From: Vanessa cardui
Lineage: Eukaryota > Arthropoda > Insecta > Lepidoptera > Nymphalidae
DNA: 64,000 nt
Reading direction: 5' to 3'
Assembly (NCBI RefSeq): GCF_905220365.1
Contig: NC_061140.1
Coordinates: 6,512,501 to 6,576,500 of the forward strand
Shown: piece after piece, positions 36,201 to 43,607 of the stretch
How positions within the stretch are numbered: the first letter of the stretch is position 1
Layout of the letters: the number at the start of each line of letters is the position of its first letter
Made by a program: the position numbers and the translations under genes
The notes under the pieces: generated by a model
What the model was told of the DNA's origin: nothing
What the model saw: the letters and a program-made list of their open reading frames with translations, nothing else
Databases searched by the model: none

Positions 36201-39200
36201 GGAAAGAAGCTGTAGTCCTGAAGTAATCCAGTAACGCTACATTAATATGATATCAACAACAACAAACAACAACAACAGCCTGTAAATTCCCACTGCTGGG
36301 CTAAAGACCTCCTCTCCCTTTGAGGAGATGGTTTGGAACATATTCCACCACGCTGTTCCAATGCGGGTTGGTGGAATACACATGTGGCAGAATTTCTATG
36401 AAATTTGTCACATGCAGGTTTCTTCACGATGTTTTCCTTCACCGCCGAGCACGAGATGAATTATAAACACAAATTAAGCACATGAATCAGCGGTGCTTGC
36501 CTGGGTTTGAACCCGCAATCATCGGTTAAGATGCACGCGTTCTTACCACTGGGTCATCTCGACTCATATATACATATAATGTTAATTCTTTAATAAATAA
36601 ATATTTTAATTTATTCTTCCAGCTAAACTGAGTTCAGTGATGGGGGTGATGGAAGCCATAGCGCCTTCAATTTACATGCCAGCCTCGAGCTTCATATATG
36701 TACAAACAATTGAGTCCTTCCCAGGCGCATTTTACTTATTCGACGCGGCACTCACACTTGTTGCCTTGGCTTTATTCACGTAAGTATAACACACATTGAG
36801 AACAAAACGAATGATATAAGGAAAATATATATTAACAGTAGAAAACAAACCGGTGAGAGCTTAAAATGTATATTTTTATTACGCGACATAATCCGTGTCA
36901 ATATGAAACCACATTTTTAGCGGTACACGAAATATTCATTTATGGAATTTTATTTAGACTACGTATTACGATTTACTTCAAATTTCTTTTACAAACAAAG
37001 TTCAATGACTTGTTCTACACCTGTGCTGTATTATGCTACCCCCTGAAAAGGTACTCATCATAATATGATACTTAAAAACTACAATGCTTAGTATTAGTAT
37101 TATTGTATAGTTATTACAGATACAACAATATAGTTGGTGAATTATTAATAATATATTATAGTACCAATATCTATGAGTAGTACGTAACCAACTAAAACGA
37201 AATGGCTCTTTACAAGTCTTCCAGTATAAGGGATAGGGGGAAGGTATAATATTTTTAGAATTGGTCTTACGCTCATATACTGAGAACCATTCGTCGTACT
37301 CATCACTTACTAAATATCAAGACTCACAGAAAAAAATTGCAAGCCTAATGATAAATCAAAATGAGAAGGTTAATAATATATGTGTACTAAAATCAATATA
37401 TAGTTTTTCGTATGAACATTACAGTACTGCTCGATGCATTTACAGGCGAAATGATTATTATCATATCCTTTGATTAATCTATACTAATATTGTAAAAGTG
37501 CAAGTAACTCTGTCTGTCTGACTGTCGCCGTTTTACGACCAAATCGCTGAACTGAGTTTAATGTAATTTGGTATGAAGTTAATTTGAACTCTATGGACAG
37601 AGGCTACCTTTATTTGCTAACACATGACAACCAACAACCTAAAACGCATTCATAGCAGCGGGCAACAACTATTTATTGATATACCTGGATGGTCTGTCAA
37701 GGCTGAGGACGAGTCGACAAAAATGTTGACCATTTAACATTAAAAAATTTCCGTTAAATAATCCAACACTACTAAAGTATTATGACATTTGGCAAGTTTC
37801 AATCGTAGCTCTCACGTATACTATGCTAATAAATGTAGTTCGTTTGTTTTTGTTCTTTTGTAGAGTAACACTCTATATGTATACTTTTAATCTAAGAATT
37901 TAATAAACACGTTAAATGCCATATTTCGAATCAGACTAATATGATAATACAGCCTTAATAATATGATACGATGACGAGAGCGTTTTTTTATAAGTCTTGC
38001 TAATATTTGGCTGCAATTTACTTAGTCTATTAAAATCATCTTCAAAAAGATTCATGTAATTAATTAATATTACATAGAGTTTTCGCCGAAAAGTTCCTAT
38101 AAATCGTGCAATTTTTTTTCTAATTTATGATCGTTTCTTGAATGATGAAAATAAATTTATTTTAAAAAATTAACATACTTAAAAAGAAGATTATTTATAG
38201 CTATAAATTGTAATAAAAAGAAACTTATACCAATAACCAAAAAATATTGAAAACTTATCTTTTATTTCTTTTGTCTGTTCATTGCTAATAAAATAAAATC
38301 TTAATTTATACTTCTTTATCACAGATTAAAACTTTAACACAATTATTATTGTCTGAAACCCGTTATCGAGTAGTTTTACTTCCCTTTTACTTATTTCCTT
38401 TTTTGATTACCATATATAGATAACATAACATTTACATATTTTTTTACACAAAACGTAAAATGGTTCCTTCGAACACTAAAACATAAAAAAAAAACAAGTT
38501 TTATCACCTACTTTTAGTAATGGCAATCTAGTTTGTCATGAAAATAAACTTAATTAACTTGATACCATCAGTTTTGCTTTTTTATTAATAAAATAAATAA
38601 AATAACTTTCCGAAAAAAAGATACTCTTCACTGATAATTGCTGATAACCACTTATATATCAACACACTTTTGATGTAGGTATATATGCTACAAATTGTAT
38701 TAAATTAATTAAATAAACACTAGACAACATCACATACATTACTTTGATCCCAATGTAAGTAGCTAAAGCACTTGTGTTATGGAAAATCAGAAGTAATGAC
38801 GGTACCACAAACACCCAGACCCAAGACAACAACATAACACAGACAACTAATGGTAATATAATATCTACATCGACTCGGCCGGGAATCGACCCCGGAACCT
38901 CAAAGTGGCGTACCCATGAAAACCGGTGTACACACCACTCGACCATGGTCGTCACAAGGTTTAACAATAAAAATATTAAGGTTTTGTATAACAAGAGTGC
39001 AGTATTCAGCTACTACATTGGGATCAGAGTAATGTATGTGATGTTGTCTCATATTTATTTATTTATTTAAAATAACCTTGTGCTATTTATCTTTTCACAG
39101 AAATATTTACGTGCTAGTAAAGCAGAGGAATAGAGACATGGTCACTGACCCCAGAAAGAAAGAAGAATACGCGAGAGCAAACGAAGTATCTAGATTCTGA
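11234..39200 (+). CDS. SLC46-family (proton-coupled folate transporter-like) major facilitator, complete five-exon gene
   Basis: Coding sequence joins 11234-12218, 25324-25425, 32126-32347, 36623-36779 and 39101-39200 to give 521 residues plus TGA. SLC46 proteins are plasma-membrane or endolysosomal 12-helix MFS carriers; the human members include the proton-coupled folate transporter. Visible features: a hydrophilic N-terminus (1-48); TVEPCLFVYML opening helix 1; an extracellular loop with C77, C88 and an N-glycosylation sequon at N95 (NTT); the MFS motif-A-like loop GAWSDKTKKRK at about 133-143 after helix 2; a charged central loop at about 260-312 between the two six-helix halves; a short basic C-terminal tail after helix 12. 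Length fits the family. The ATG at 11234 was chosen because an in-frame GTG 12 bases earlier has no support. The first three introns are phase 1 and the last is phase 2. The substrate cannot be read from sequence; insect SLC46 genes are often expanded, and the paralog at 1-64 fits that. Confidence 0.93.
13215..13368 (-). mobile_element. MITE copy 2 (internally deleted)
   Basis: Ends TATAGTACGACAC and GTGTCGTATTATA with about 30-base terminal inverted repeats. Only 154 bp, retaining the 'aggagctatttctattggtc' interior in the orientation of copy 3 and opposite to copy 1. Confidence 0.85.
13605..13680 (-). repeat. tRNA-like SINE-head relic
   Basis: The minus strand reads 'tagtcgaacggtagaaggg' (A-box-like) and 'gcgattcgaaggtcgcaggt' (B-box region). 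There is no convincing cloverleaf, so it is a SINE relic rather than a tRNA gene. Confidence 0.35.
14831..15017 (-). mobile_element. Helitron-like non-autonomous element, degenerate
   Basis: Left end 'tcgcccgcgacttcgcctgg' resembles the GC-rich 3' hairpin region of the 8930-9126 element. 'aaattcggttcagcggttt' is shared, and the right end is 'ttactttcacattaataata'. CTAG is not preserved. Confidence 0.5.
15447..15705 (+). repeat. Interspersed repeat family B, degenerate
   Basis: Retains 'gtgatagggctttgtg', 'attgttgttgtgttcc' type central motifs, 'cagtgtaactataggcgcaa' and 'ataccatcagga'. Confidence 0.6.
16396..16676 (-). repeat. Interspersed repeat family B, near full length
   Basis: Reverse complement of the family: starts 'ggcgtttgaccatatgggcc', contains 'actggctcactcaccctt' and ends 'ttgcacaaagccctaccacc'. 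A poly-T run at 16387 corresponds to its A-rich tail. Confidence 0.8.
17420..17645 (-). mobile_element. Helitron-like fragment
   Basis: Contains 'aaatcggtccagccgttcta', 'aacgaacagacagacaacaa' and 'ttgagtaaaaagggctattt'. It matches in reverse the element at 42028-42311 (gtctgtctgtccgtttg, agcccttttttactcaa). Confidence 0.5.
17845..18070 (-). repeat. Family-C tRNA-headed SINE
   Basis: On the minus strand the head has 'tggtcgagtggtgtgta' (A box) and 'ggttccgggttcgattccc' (B box), followed by 'gtcgatgtagattaccatta', 'ggtaccgtcgttacttctga', 'cacaagtg', and an ATATTT-rich tail. Box sequences fit internal Pol III promoters. Confidence 0.85.
18612..18994 (-). repeat. Family-C SINE split by a 144-bp insertion
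   Basis: SINE tail at 18612-18652, body and head at 18797-18994. The interruption (18653-18796) is flanked by a 14-base direct repeat ACACATACATTACT at 18639-18652 and 18797-18810, the signature of a target-site duplication. The SINE head is partly decayed. Confidence 0.75.
19632..19835 (+). repeat. Interspersed repeat family B, degenerate
   Basis: Retains 'cctagtggtagggattctgt', 'ttgtgttctggtttgaagg', 'caagggatatga' and 'accaccaggtggc'. Confidence 0.55.
20080..20399 (+). mobile_element. Helitron-like element, 3' end visible
   Basis: The 3' terminus reads 'cacccgtgcgaagccagga' ... CTAG (20396-20399) followed by T, as expected for Helitrons. Upstream 'gtttgtctgtctgtatgttc' and 'ctactgaacaaattttcatg' are typical of the 5' half, but the 5' end is not defined. 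Confidence 0.5.
20580..20830. other. GC-rich patch, unidentified
   Basis: Includes 'cccacatggaagtggggtgc', 'gtggactc'-type strings, 'gtaaagtgcaccccgg' and 'cagcggacgtcacggga'. Base composition stands out from the intron. No intact reading frame. It could be part of a decayed LINE. Confidence 0.4.
21105..21320 (-). mobile_element. Family-F Helitron/MITE-like element, degenerate
   Basis: Shares 'acatataataaaccttcctc', 'atcaatctatctatta', 'accgttgagtaat' and the terminal 'cgactttgttttatactat' with the copies at 3289-3535 and 27628-27890. Confidence 0.55.
21560..21879 (-). mobile_element. MITE copy 3 (full length, best preserved ends)
   Basis: Symmetric ends TATAGTACGACAC and GTGTCGTACTATA, with about 30-base terminal inverted repeats. 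Its interior is the reverse complement of copy 1, including 'agggagctatttctattggt' and the 'cgtcaatttgacacgtcga' block. Confidence 0.88.
22440..22640 (+). mobile_element. Helitron-like 5' portion
   Basis: Contains 'gtgaaagtagctctgtctgt', 'caactaaaccgaatttgat' and 'gcttgaactccaaaggtcat', matching the 5' halves at 37478 and 55276. The 3' end is not recognised. Confidence 0.45.
22688..22923 (-). repeat. Family-C tRNA-headed SINE
   Basis: Well-preserved copy: minus-strand head 'gacctccgtggtcgagtggt', B box 'ggttcgatccc', tail of AAATA repeats on the plus-strand side. Confidence 0.85.
23238..23462 (+). repeat. Family-A SINE, 5'-truncated
   Basis: Starts in the middle ('tgtgcttaatttgtggttat'), retains 'ctcgtgctcggcggcgaagg', 'gccacatgtgcat', 'gaacagcgtggtgga', 'cccagcagtgggaattt', and ends in TTTACT repeats. 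The tRNA head is absent. Confidence 0.75.
24620..24763 (+). repeat. Family-A SINE 3' end with (GTT)n tail
   Basis: Retains 'gaggaaacctgcatgtgac', 'gagaggaggcctttagccca' and 'caggctgttgttgttgttg'. The simple GTT repeat extends to 24762. Confidence 0.75.
25324..25425 (+). CDS. SLC46-type gene, coding exon 2
   Basis: Acceptor is 'gtgttctttacag'. The exon encodes residues 329-362, beginning GDSQVSYLYAIRKFNFNEVE and ending in IVLGLLG. The tyrosine-rich YLY...F.W/F.E.EYS segment between helices 7 and 8 is characteristic of SLC46 proteins. Donor GTAAGC begins at 25426. Phase 1 on both sides. Confidence 0.92.
25450..25705 (+). repeat. Interspersed repeat family B, first of a head-to-tail pair
   Basis: Begins 'acttggtagggctatgtgca' 25 bases after the exon-2 donor and ends 'caggtggcccatatgctcgt', followed by an A-rich tail. 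Confidence 0.8.
25723..25895 (+). repeat. Interspersed repeat family B, second (5'-truncated) of the pair
   Basis: Begins within the family at 'gccagtgtaactacaggtac' and continues to 'tatcaggtggccccaat', ending in an A-run. It lies about 18 bases after the first copy in the same orientation. Confidence 0.75.
26833..27118 (+). repeat. Interspersed repeat family B, near full length
   Basis: From 'cttggtggcagggctttgtg' to 'catatgctcgtccgccaacc', followed by an A-run at 27118-27128. Confidence 0.8.
27628..27890 (-). mobile_element. Family-F Helitron/MITE-like element
   Basis: Left end 'cctcggctttgcacgggtgt' resembles a GC-rich hairpin, then 'actgatactaaatatactac', 'cattagaaacttctaaagtt', 'ccatgtattatatacaaaac', ending 'gactttgttttatactatgt'. 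This is the best-preserved copy in the window. Confidence 0.6.
28395..28585 (+). repeat. Interspersed repeat family B, highly degenerate
   Basis: Only the downstream half is convincing: 'gtccatagcggttgtaatc', 'ccatcaagtgagcctactcg', 'ttcgccacctatgacata'. Confidence 0.4.
29055..29200 (-). repeat. Family-C SINE, truncated and decayed
   Basis: Retains 'gatcccaatgtaagtagcca', 'gcatcgacttggctgggaat' and 'gtacgcactactcgacca'. The tail side is missing. Confidence 0.65.
29282..29345 (+). pseudogene. Possible LINE reverse-transcriptase fragment
   Basis: A short frame reads MQVCRRANALLRRKFRAYF. It resembles the 'Y.QAN.LLRKF' segment near the C-terminus of CR1/L2-like reverse transcriptases. Only about 20 residues, so chance similarity is possible. 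Confidence 0.25.
29546..29768 (-). repeat. Interspersed repeat family B
   Basis: Reverse complement of the family: 'ggaccacgtgatggtaagtg', 'caatgtgccaccaaccttgg', 'ggcggtagaatatcagatga', ending 'gcacaaagccctaccacca'. A stretch before 'cttcaaaccttcaaatcgg' is deleted. Confidence 0.75.
30900..31225. repeat. Diverged tandem duplication (unit about 155-165 bp)
   Basis: Unit one (about 30900-31068) and unit two (about 31069-31225) share 'ttttgatcagtgcgt/tttggtcattgcgt', 'acgattgtatctatatttat' and 'tgataatttttgc'. A partial third unit may follow ('cttctatatttattta'). Confidence 0.75.
31790..31910 (+). repeat. tRNA-headed SINE of a further family
   Basis: Head 'agtctactggcttgatataa' and 'gaggttctgggttcaaacac' (B-box-like), followed by 'aagtaatcgggttttcctgt' and 'aagaattcttattcc'. 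A piece of reversed family B ('ctctcccttcaaacctgaat') follows at about 31975. Resembles a tRNA-derived lepidopteran SINE; this is the only copy seen in the window. Confidence 0.55.
32126..32347 (+). CDS. SLC46-type gene, coding exon 3
   Basis: Acceptor 'tttctattag', donor GTGAGT at 32348. The exon encodes residues 363-436, containing the hydrophobic helix TFFCITVLC, the GGLAGVSRIAGC segment (a glycine-rich helix with a conserved-type SR pair) and a loop with VRSIATKSVAAEEVG, typical of the cytosolic loop between helices 10 and 11 in this family. Phase 1 on both sides. Confidence 0.92.
32374..32675 (+). repeat. Family-A SINE, near full length
   Basis: Head 'gatgtcgaaatggcccagta' 25 bases after the exon-3 donor, then 'ctcgtgttcggcagtaaagg', 'ttgccacaagtgaatccacc', 'gggagaggaggcattagccc', and tail 'caggatgttactattac'. 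Confidence 0.8.
33170..33365 (-). mobile_element. Element of unknown class, family G copy 1
   Basis: On the minus strand begins 'acagggttattggtaactcg', 'tatccgttaggag', then 'atctattcttttcttctgat', 'ggatatttgtcaatgctta', 'ggagacggaaatc'. The same order of motifs occurs on the plus strand at 47464-47765. Copy 1 lacks about 90 internal bases of copy 2. Confidence 0.65.
33942..34160 (-). repeat. Family-A SINE, head missing
   Basis: From TAAAGTAACAGCCTG tail through 'ccaccacgctgttccaatgc' to 'gcacgagatgaattataaag' and 'attaagcacatgaatca'. The tRNA-like head is absent. Confidence 0.75.
35051..35322 (+). repeat. Family-A SINE, near full length
   Basis: Head 'agctgagatggcccagtggt', B box 'gcgggttcaaaccc', body 'ctcgtgctcggcggtgaagg' and 'gatcagcgtggtggaatata', tail 'ggctgttactttacttcact'. 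A small deletion removes the 'gaaattctgccacatgtg' block. Confidence 0.8.
36255..36566 (-). repeat. Family-A SINE, near full length, with (CAA)n tail
   Basis: The plus strand starts with CAACAACAACAA (its tail), then 'cctgtaaattcccactgctg', 'aacatattccaccacgctgt', 'gaacccgcaatcatcggtta', and head 'accactgggtcatctcgact'. Lies about 56 bases before the exon-4 acceptor. A much degraded plus-strand relative is discernible at about 36060-36240. Confidence 0.82.
36623..36779 (+). CDS. SLC46-type gene, coding exon 4
   Basis: Acceptor 'ttattcttccag', donor GTAAGT at 36780. Encodes residues 437-488: AKLSSVMGVMEAIAPSIYMP, then SFPGAFYLFDAALTLVALALF of helix 12. Homologous to the exon fragment at 1-64. 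Ends in phase 2 ('ac'). Confidence 0.92.
37478..37671 (+). mobile_element. Small non-autonomous Helitron-like element
   Basis: 5' end is A followed by TCTATACTAATATTGTAAAA, a Helitron-type TC start, then 'gtaactctgtctgtctgac', 'cgctgaactgagtttaatg' and 'atttggtatgaag'. The 3' end near 'gcagcgggcaacaactat' has decayed (CTAT rather than CTAG). Confidence 0.55.
38702..39070. repeat. Inverted pair of family-C SINE pieces in intron 4
   Basis: A near-complete minus-strand copy (38702-38955; head 'gtggtcgagtggtgtgtaca') is followed about 35 bases later by the tail half of a plus-strand copy (38991-39070: 'attgggatcagagtaatgta', 'gttgtctcatatttatttat'). The plus-strand tail stops 30 bases before the exon-5 acceptor and may supply the branch point. 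Confidence 0.8.
39101..39200 (+). CDS. SLC46-type gene, terminal coding exon 5
   Basis: Acceptor 'ttatcttttcacag'. Encodes residues 489-521: NIYVLVKQRNRDMV finishing helix 12, then a charged cytosolic tail (DPRKKEEYARANEVSRF) and a TGA stop at 39198-39200. The phase-2 junction restores codon ACA (Thr) exactly. Confidence 0.9.
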
Positions 39201-39300
39201 ACCTTTAAAAAACAATAAAAAAAAATTATTTCAAAGTTAATATGACATAGCTATGTAATACTGTTTTGTTCAAATAAATATAAATTTTATCACAACGTTA
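39201..39300 (+). promoter_or_regulatory. 3' untranslated region with candidate polyadenylation signals
   Basis: AATAAA hexamers occur at 39214-39219 and 39273-39278 directly after the stop codon in AT-rich DNA. Either could be the functional signal; further AATAAA-like strings continue downstream. Transcript data would be needed to choose. Confidence 0.45.
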
Positions 39301-40239
39301 TATTAGAATTGTATACACGATTTTAATTTTAAGATTTAACTAACAATAATATATATTATTTATTTGAAAATTGCAACAATTTATTGCATTTTGTAACTGT
39401 TTGTGAAAAAGCTCGTATTGTGTTAATACAGCATTTTATTCAATTTAATTATTGTTAAGAATGATACACACCGCCGTTAATTGTGTTAATTTAATAAGAG
39501 TATTTATATGCCATAATTCAAAGATTCTTAATAATAATTGTGATCATGCTATCACCTAAAATTTTTCTCTAAAACAAATGATTGTTAATTTTTTACGCAC
39601 TAATTACTGCAACTGATCACCTTTACTTTAATTTTTAGCGTACCTAACAAATTTCGTTGTAATTATTTTAATAGACAAAACTAACCATTAAAGACACACT
39701 AAGCTGGTATGGTCAGCATAAAAATGCGATCACGGGGAAAATATTTACAATATTTTTATCACTTTAAAATTCCTCGTAAATATGGCAATACAAATGCGTG
39801 TATCAACATTGATGAACACATTTAAATTTTTCATTGGTTGATAGTTTTAATATGCAATATATTGTACGTTTTACTGGCAATACTAAATTGTGATCTCAGT
39901 TTTGGGAAAAATATTACTGAATTTATTTTCAAAGCAATACTTGAAGACTGTTTGTTATATAATAAGACGTTATTGTTGTTGTTTAAAAAAACATATTTAA
40001 AGTAATATTTTTTTGAATATTTGACTGTCCTAATTTTATTTTTATATTTGCACGTTACCTTATAGTTTTAATTAGTAAATGACTTTCATTTTCTTAAAAG
40101 CACATACAGTTTATATGCACTTTTCTTTTACAAAATAAGGTTAATAAAAAATTAAATTTAAATTGTTTTTTTATTTTATTAAGTATCTTCAACTAACTGG
40201 ACTGAAAGATAAAATATTACAAAATTTGATATACCGTAA

Positions 40240-40445
40240 AGGAGCCTGTTAAAGTCCATTCTTTGTGGAGGCCTTACGCCCAGCGTTGAAAAAATAAATA
40301 AATTCGACATCCATATTTTTCTTTACCTATGTACAGTGTTACACATCAATTATAAGAACAAATGAAGCACATGAAAATTAATGGTACAGTTAAACGGGCC
40401 ACAAAGGTCATTAGTCAAACTCCTGGGTTTGAGCCTGGTTACCAA
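40240..40445 (-). repeat. Family-A SINE, heavily degraded
   Basis: Discernible pieces are 'gcctgttaaagtccattctt', 'gaggccttacgcccag', 'atcaattataagaacaaatg', 'cctgggtttgagcctgg'. Confidence 0.4.
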
Positions 40446-40562
40446 TTGAGGTTGTAAGCATGTTATCTGTGAAAGCATGGTTACACTTCTTACAAAAATA
40501 AGATATTCATTTATCAAAAAATGTTACAACAAACTTTCATCACTGATTTTGTGATGTATGAT

Positions 40563-40763
40563 AGTGGTGGTAGGATTTTGTGCTAGCTCGTCTGGGTAGG
40601 TACCACCCACTCATCATATATTCTATCGCCAACCAGCAATACTTAGTATTGTTGTTTGAAGTAAGTGAGCCAGTGTAAAACAGTGTATTGGCGATTTAAA
40701 GAAAGGTTAATAATATTTCTAACAGTGTAATTGTCTATAGGTGGTTCTGACCATTTACCATTT
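40563..40763 (+). repeat. Interspersed repeat family B
   Basis: Starts 'agtggtggtaggattttgtg' and contains 'gtaggtaccacccactcatc', 'agtattgttgtttgaagtaa' and 'gaccatttaccat'. Parts of the middle are deleted. Confidence 0.7.
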
Positions 40764-41343
40764 TAACACAAAATGTGTTAAAATTTAATTAAAATCGATA
40801 GAGTTAACACTTCGTAACCTCTTTCGGTGTCAATAAAAATATTGTATATTTTTTTTTAAATTGTCACCGAATTATTTTTAGTGTAGTTATACCTCTATTT
40901 ACGATTTCTTGTGTAATCATCTGTAATCATTTTAAAGTTCAATGTTCCACTATCGCAAGCAAATAAAATAGAATGAGTGTTGTTCTTTAGAACACTTCAA
41001 TTTAATTGTTTATGGCGTCAGCTTACTTTATTCTAGATTAATAAATAATGTTTGGTTTATACGTCCACTAATTTCGAGGAATTATATGTAATTTGGGCCT
41101 TGATCTTTATAAATGAATAATTATAAAGATTGGCTTTTTTTTTCGCAACGTTGACGTTTTCTGGTTTTAATAAATTTTCTAAATTATATGTATAACATAT
41201 GGCCAATAGAGTAGAGAAACACTTATACTTATTGAGGTTTCTCTAATGTGATTTCACAAATAAACACATTTTTTGCGCTTTGACTTTGACTTTGCAAACG
41301 TCAGTTGAACCCTACGAGGTAGATCAAATTAATGTTCTCTGTG

Positions 41344-41637
41344 AGCTGAGATGGCCCAGCGGTTCGAACGCGTGCATTTTAACCGATGATTTCGGGTTCA
41401 AACCCAGGCAAGCACCACTGTATACATGTGCTTAATTTGTGTTTATAATTCATCTCGTGCTCGGCGGTGAAAGAAAACATAATGAGCAAACTTGCATGTG
41501 TCTAATTTCATCGAAATTCTGCCACATGAGCATTCCACCAAGCCGCATTGGAACAGCCTGGTAGAATATGTTCCAAACCCTCTCCTTAATGGAAGAGGAG
41601 GCCTTATCCCAGCAGTGGGAAATTGACAGACTGTTAC
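41344..41637 (+). repeat. Family-A SINE, near full length
   Basis: Head 'agctgagatggcccagcggt', B box 'ttcgggttcaaaccc', 'ctcgtgctcggcggtgaaag', 'gaaattctgccacatgagc', 'cccagcagtgggaaattgac'. Good reference copy for the family. Confidence 0.85.
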
Positions 41638-42027
41638 TAAAAAGGTCTACAAAAAACCCTACCCAAAAATAATTTTACTAATATTAAAAATTAATCGATT
41701 AACATAAGTATTCCTTTTTAAATACAACTTTCACGTTAGGCCACATTTTTACGATTTTTACTGATCTATGAAAACATAAAATAACTAGACAAAAGTGACT
41801 CTCATAATATTTATTTAGGAGTAATATTGTTTAAAGAAAAAGTACTATTTAATTATTATTTTTCCAAACAGTTATTTTTCCATATTACTCCTTACCAAAA
41901 TAAATAGCATTATCATCGTTCGGGTTCTTACTGTTGTAATATAGTCGTTTATTATATCACTTTATGTAAAAAAACGGACTGAAGCCTTTATATAACTTTT
42001 GCAAGGTAAGGATGACAGACTAGAAAA

Positions 42028-42311
42028 TCTATATATATAATAAAATTTGAGTGTCTATTTGTAATATTAAAACAGCCCTTTTTTACTCAATGCATGTGTG
42101 TACACGGTACATATACCAAAATAACATTTTTTACAATTTTTGTCTGTCTGTCTGTCCGTTTGTTCCGGCTAATCTCTGGAACCGCTGAACCGATTCTGAC
42201 GTGACTTTCACTGGCAGATAACTGATATAATAAGAAGTAACTTAGGCTACAATATATAATATTTTTTTTTTTGTTAAATTCAAATTCGTACAAGGTCGCG
42301 GGCACAGCTAT
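42028..42311 (+). mobile_element. Helitron-like non-autonomous element
   Basis: 5' end A then TCTATATATATAATAAAATT; internal 'tgtctgtctgtctgtccg', 'ggaaccgctgaaccgattct'; 3' end 'aggtcgcgggcacagctat' then T. The terminal CTAT is a departure from CTRR-type ends. Related in reverse to 17420-17645. Confidence 0.55.
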
Positions 42312-42569
42312 TATAGAATATAGTCAATGTTAGGCCATCAAACCACGTCAAATGTTACTGTTACTTCTCGTCGGTCGCAGTATAATTTTATATAGTCAAC
42401 TAACGTGGCGTCATCCTTGTGTGTGCGTTGATGAGGAACGTTTATCTTATAAATACAAATTATCTCAAAAGACATACACGATAAAAAGTTGTTTCCAAAT
42501 CAAACTGTTTTCTGAAATAAACTCGTTCATAAAAACAAATTATTTAGCGTTATAATTGAGATTTCAACA

Positions 42570-42675
42570 CATGCCACATGTGAAGCCACCAACCGCATTG
42601 GGGCAGCGTCGTGGAATACGCTCCAAGTCTTTTCCTCAAAAGGGAGAGGAGGCTTTAGCCCAGCAGTGAGAATTG
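42570..42675 (+). repeat. Family-A SINE, 3' fragment
   Basis: Contains 'atgccacatgtgaagccacc', 'ggggcagcgtcgtggaatac' and 'gaggctttagcccagcagtg'. Confidence 0.7.
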
Positions 42676-43459
42676 ATGAATACGTTCAATTGAAGAATGC
42701 TTCCCATAGCAAACCAAATAATAAATACGAGCGTTAACCATAGCAACACATATCACAATAATATTAGGATAGATTTAAGCTCACAGTAGATTGAGTCGCT
42801 TCTCTTATTAATACAGATAGTAATGGTTCGGATTCCTAAGATTTATACTTAGAATTATTCGAGTCATGCCAGGTATTGCTTTGATGGATGATGGTAACTT
42901 CGGCAAGAGTTTGATGAATTGCTTCACTCCGCTGATTTGACGCGGTAACAATCTAGTTAAAGGAGTTTGCTCTGAAAGGTCTTATTAACTAAATTATATT
43001 GGATAAAAACTATCCATATAGATTTGATTAGTTTTTAGACTGGTTGAATTTGTAGTATATTCAAAACACCAACACCGTTATTGAATTAACTATTGAGACG
43101 ATTATGGATTAATATTAAATAACTTGAACCAATCCTTTATTTATTTTCCAAAAACATTTGTTTTCAAAATAATGTTAATTTTATGTTTGACTTTTTGAGA
43201 CTTATTTGATTGCATCTTTGTATTTGTAACGCACAAAGAAAACGTTTCTGACAAAAAATAACACAAAATTATTAGCTTAATAATATACAAAATGGCCTTA
43301 ATTAAAATTAAAAATAGTGACAGTGCAAATCATGATCGCATGGAATGGTGGCAAGGGTGTCACCAAGACAAGCAATAAAGCGAGGTGTTAGACTTTTAAT
43401 TAAGAATTAATTTAAAAAAGGCTTTGCTTTTGCTTTTTATATATCTACTAGCAGACTCG

Positions 43460-43477
43460 GCCACGCGTTGCTGTGGC
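43460..43477 (-). other. Helitron 3' terminal hairpin
   Basis: GCCAC and GTGGC arms around an 8-base loop, GC-rich, located 12 bases upstream of the terminal CTAG. This corresponds to the replication-termination hairpin known for Helitrons. Confidence 0.85.
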
Positions 43478-43607
43478 TGAGTGATTAAGGAAGGATTTAA
43501 AAGACAAAATTTAACACAAATTAACATAGCATTTTTAATTTCATTTTATTTATAAATACTCTGATAACCTTTAATTAAAATAAATCACAGTTTATCACAT
43601 TAAAGTT

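Larger units (their letters stand above)
32348..36622 (+). other. Intron 3 of the SLC46-type gene (4.3 kb)
   Basis: GTGAGT...CTTCCAG. Contains four clear family-A SINEs in both orientations (32374-32675 plus, 33942-34160 minus, 35051-35322 plus, 36255-36566 minus) and a relic related to the element at 47464-47765. The last SINE ends about 56 bases before the exon-4 acceptor. Confidence 0.85.
36780..39100 (+). other. Intron 4 of the SLC46-type gene (2.3 kb)
   Basis: GTAAGT...TCACAG. Contains a Helitron-like element (from 37478) and an inverted pair of family-C SINE pieces at 38702-39070, whose right member finishes about 30 bases before the exon-5 acceptor. Confidence 0.85.
39301..43280. other. 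Intergenic: between the SLC46-type gene and the inverted repeat
   Basis: AT-rich DNA with family-A and family-B SINE-like copies and a Helitron-like element (42028-42311). No protein-coding exon was recognised. Confidence 0.6.
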
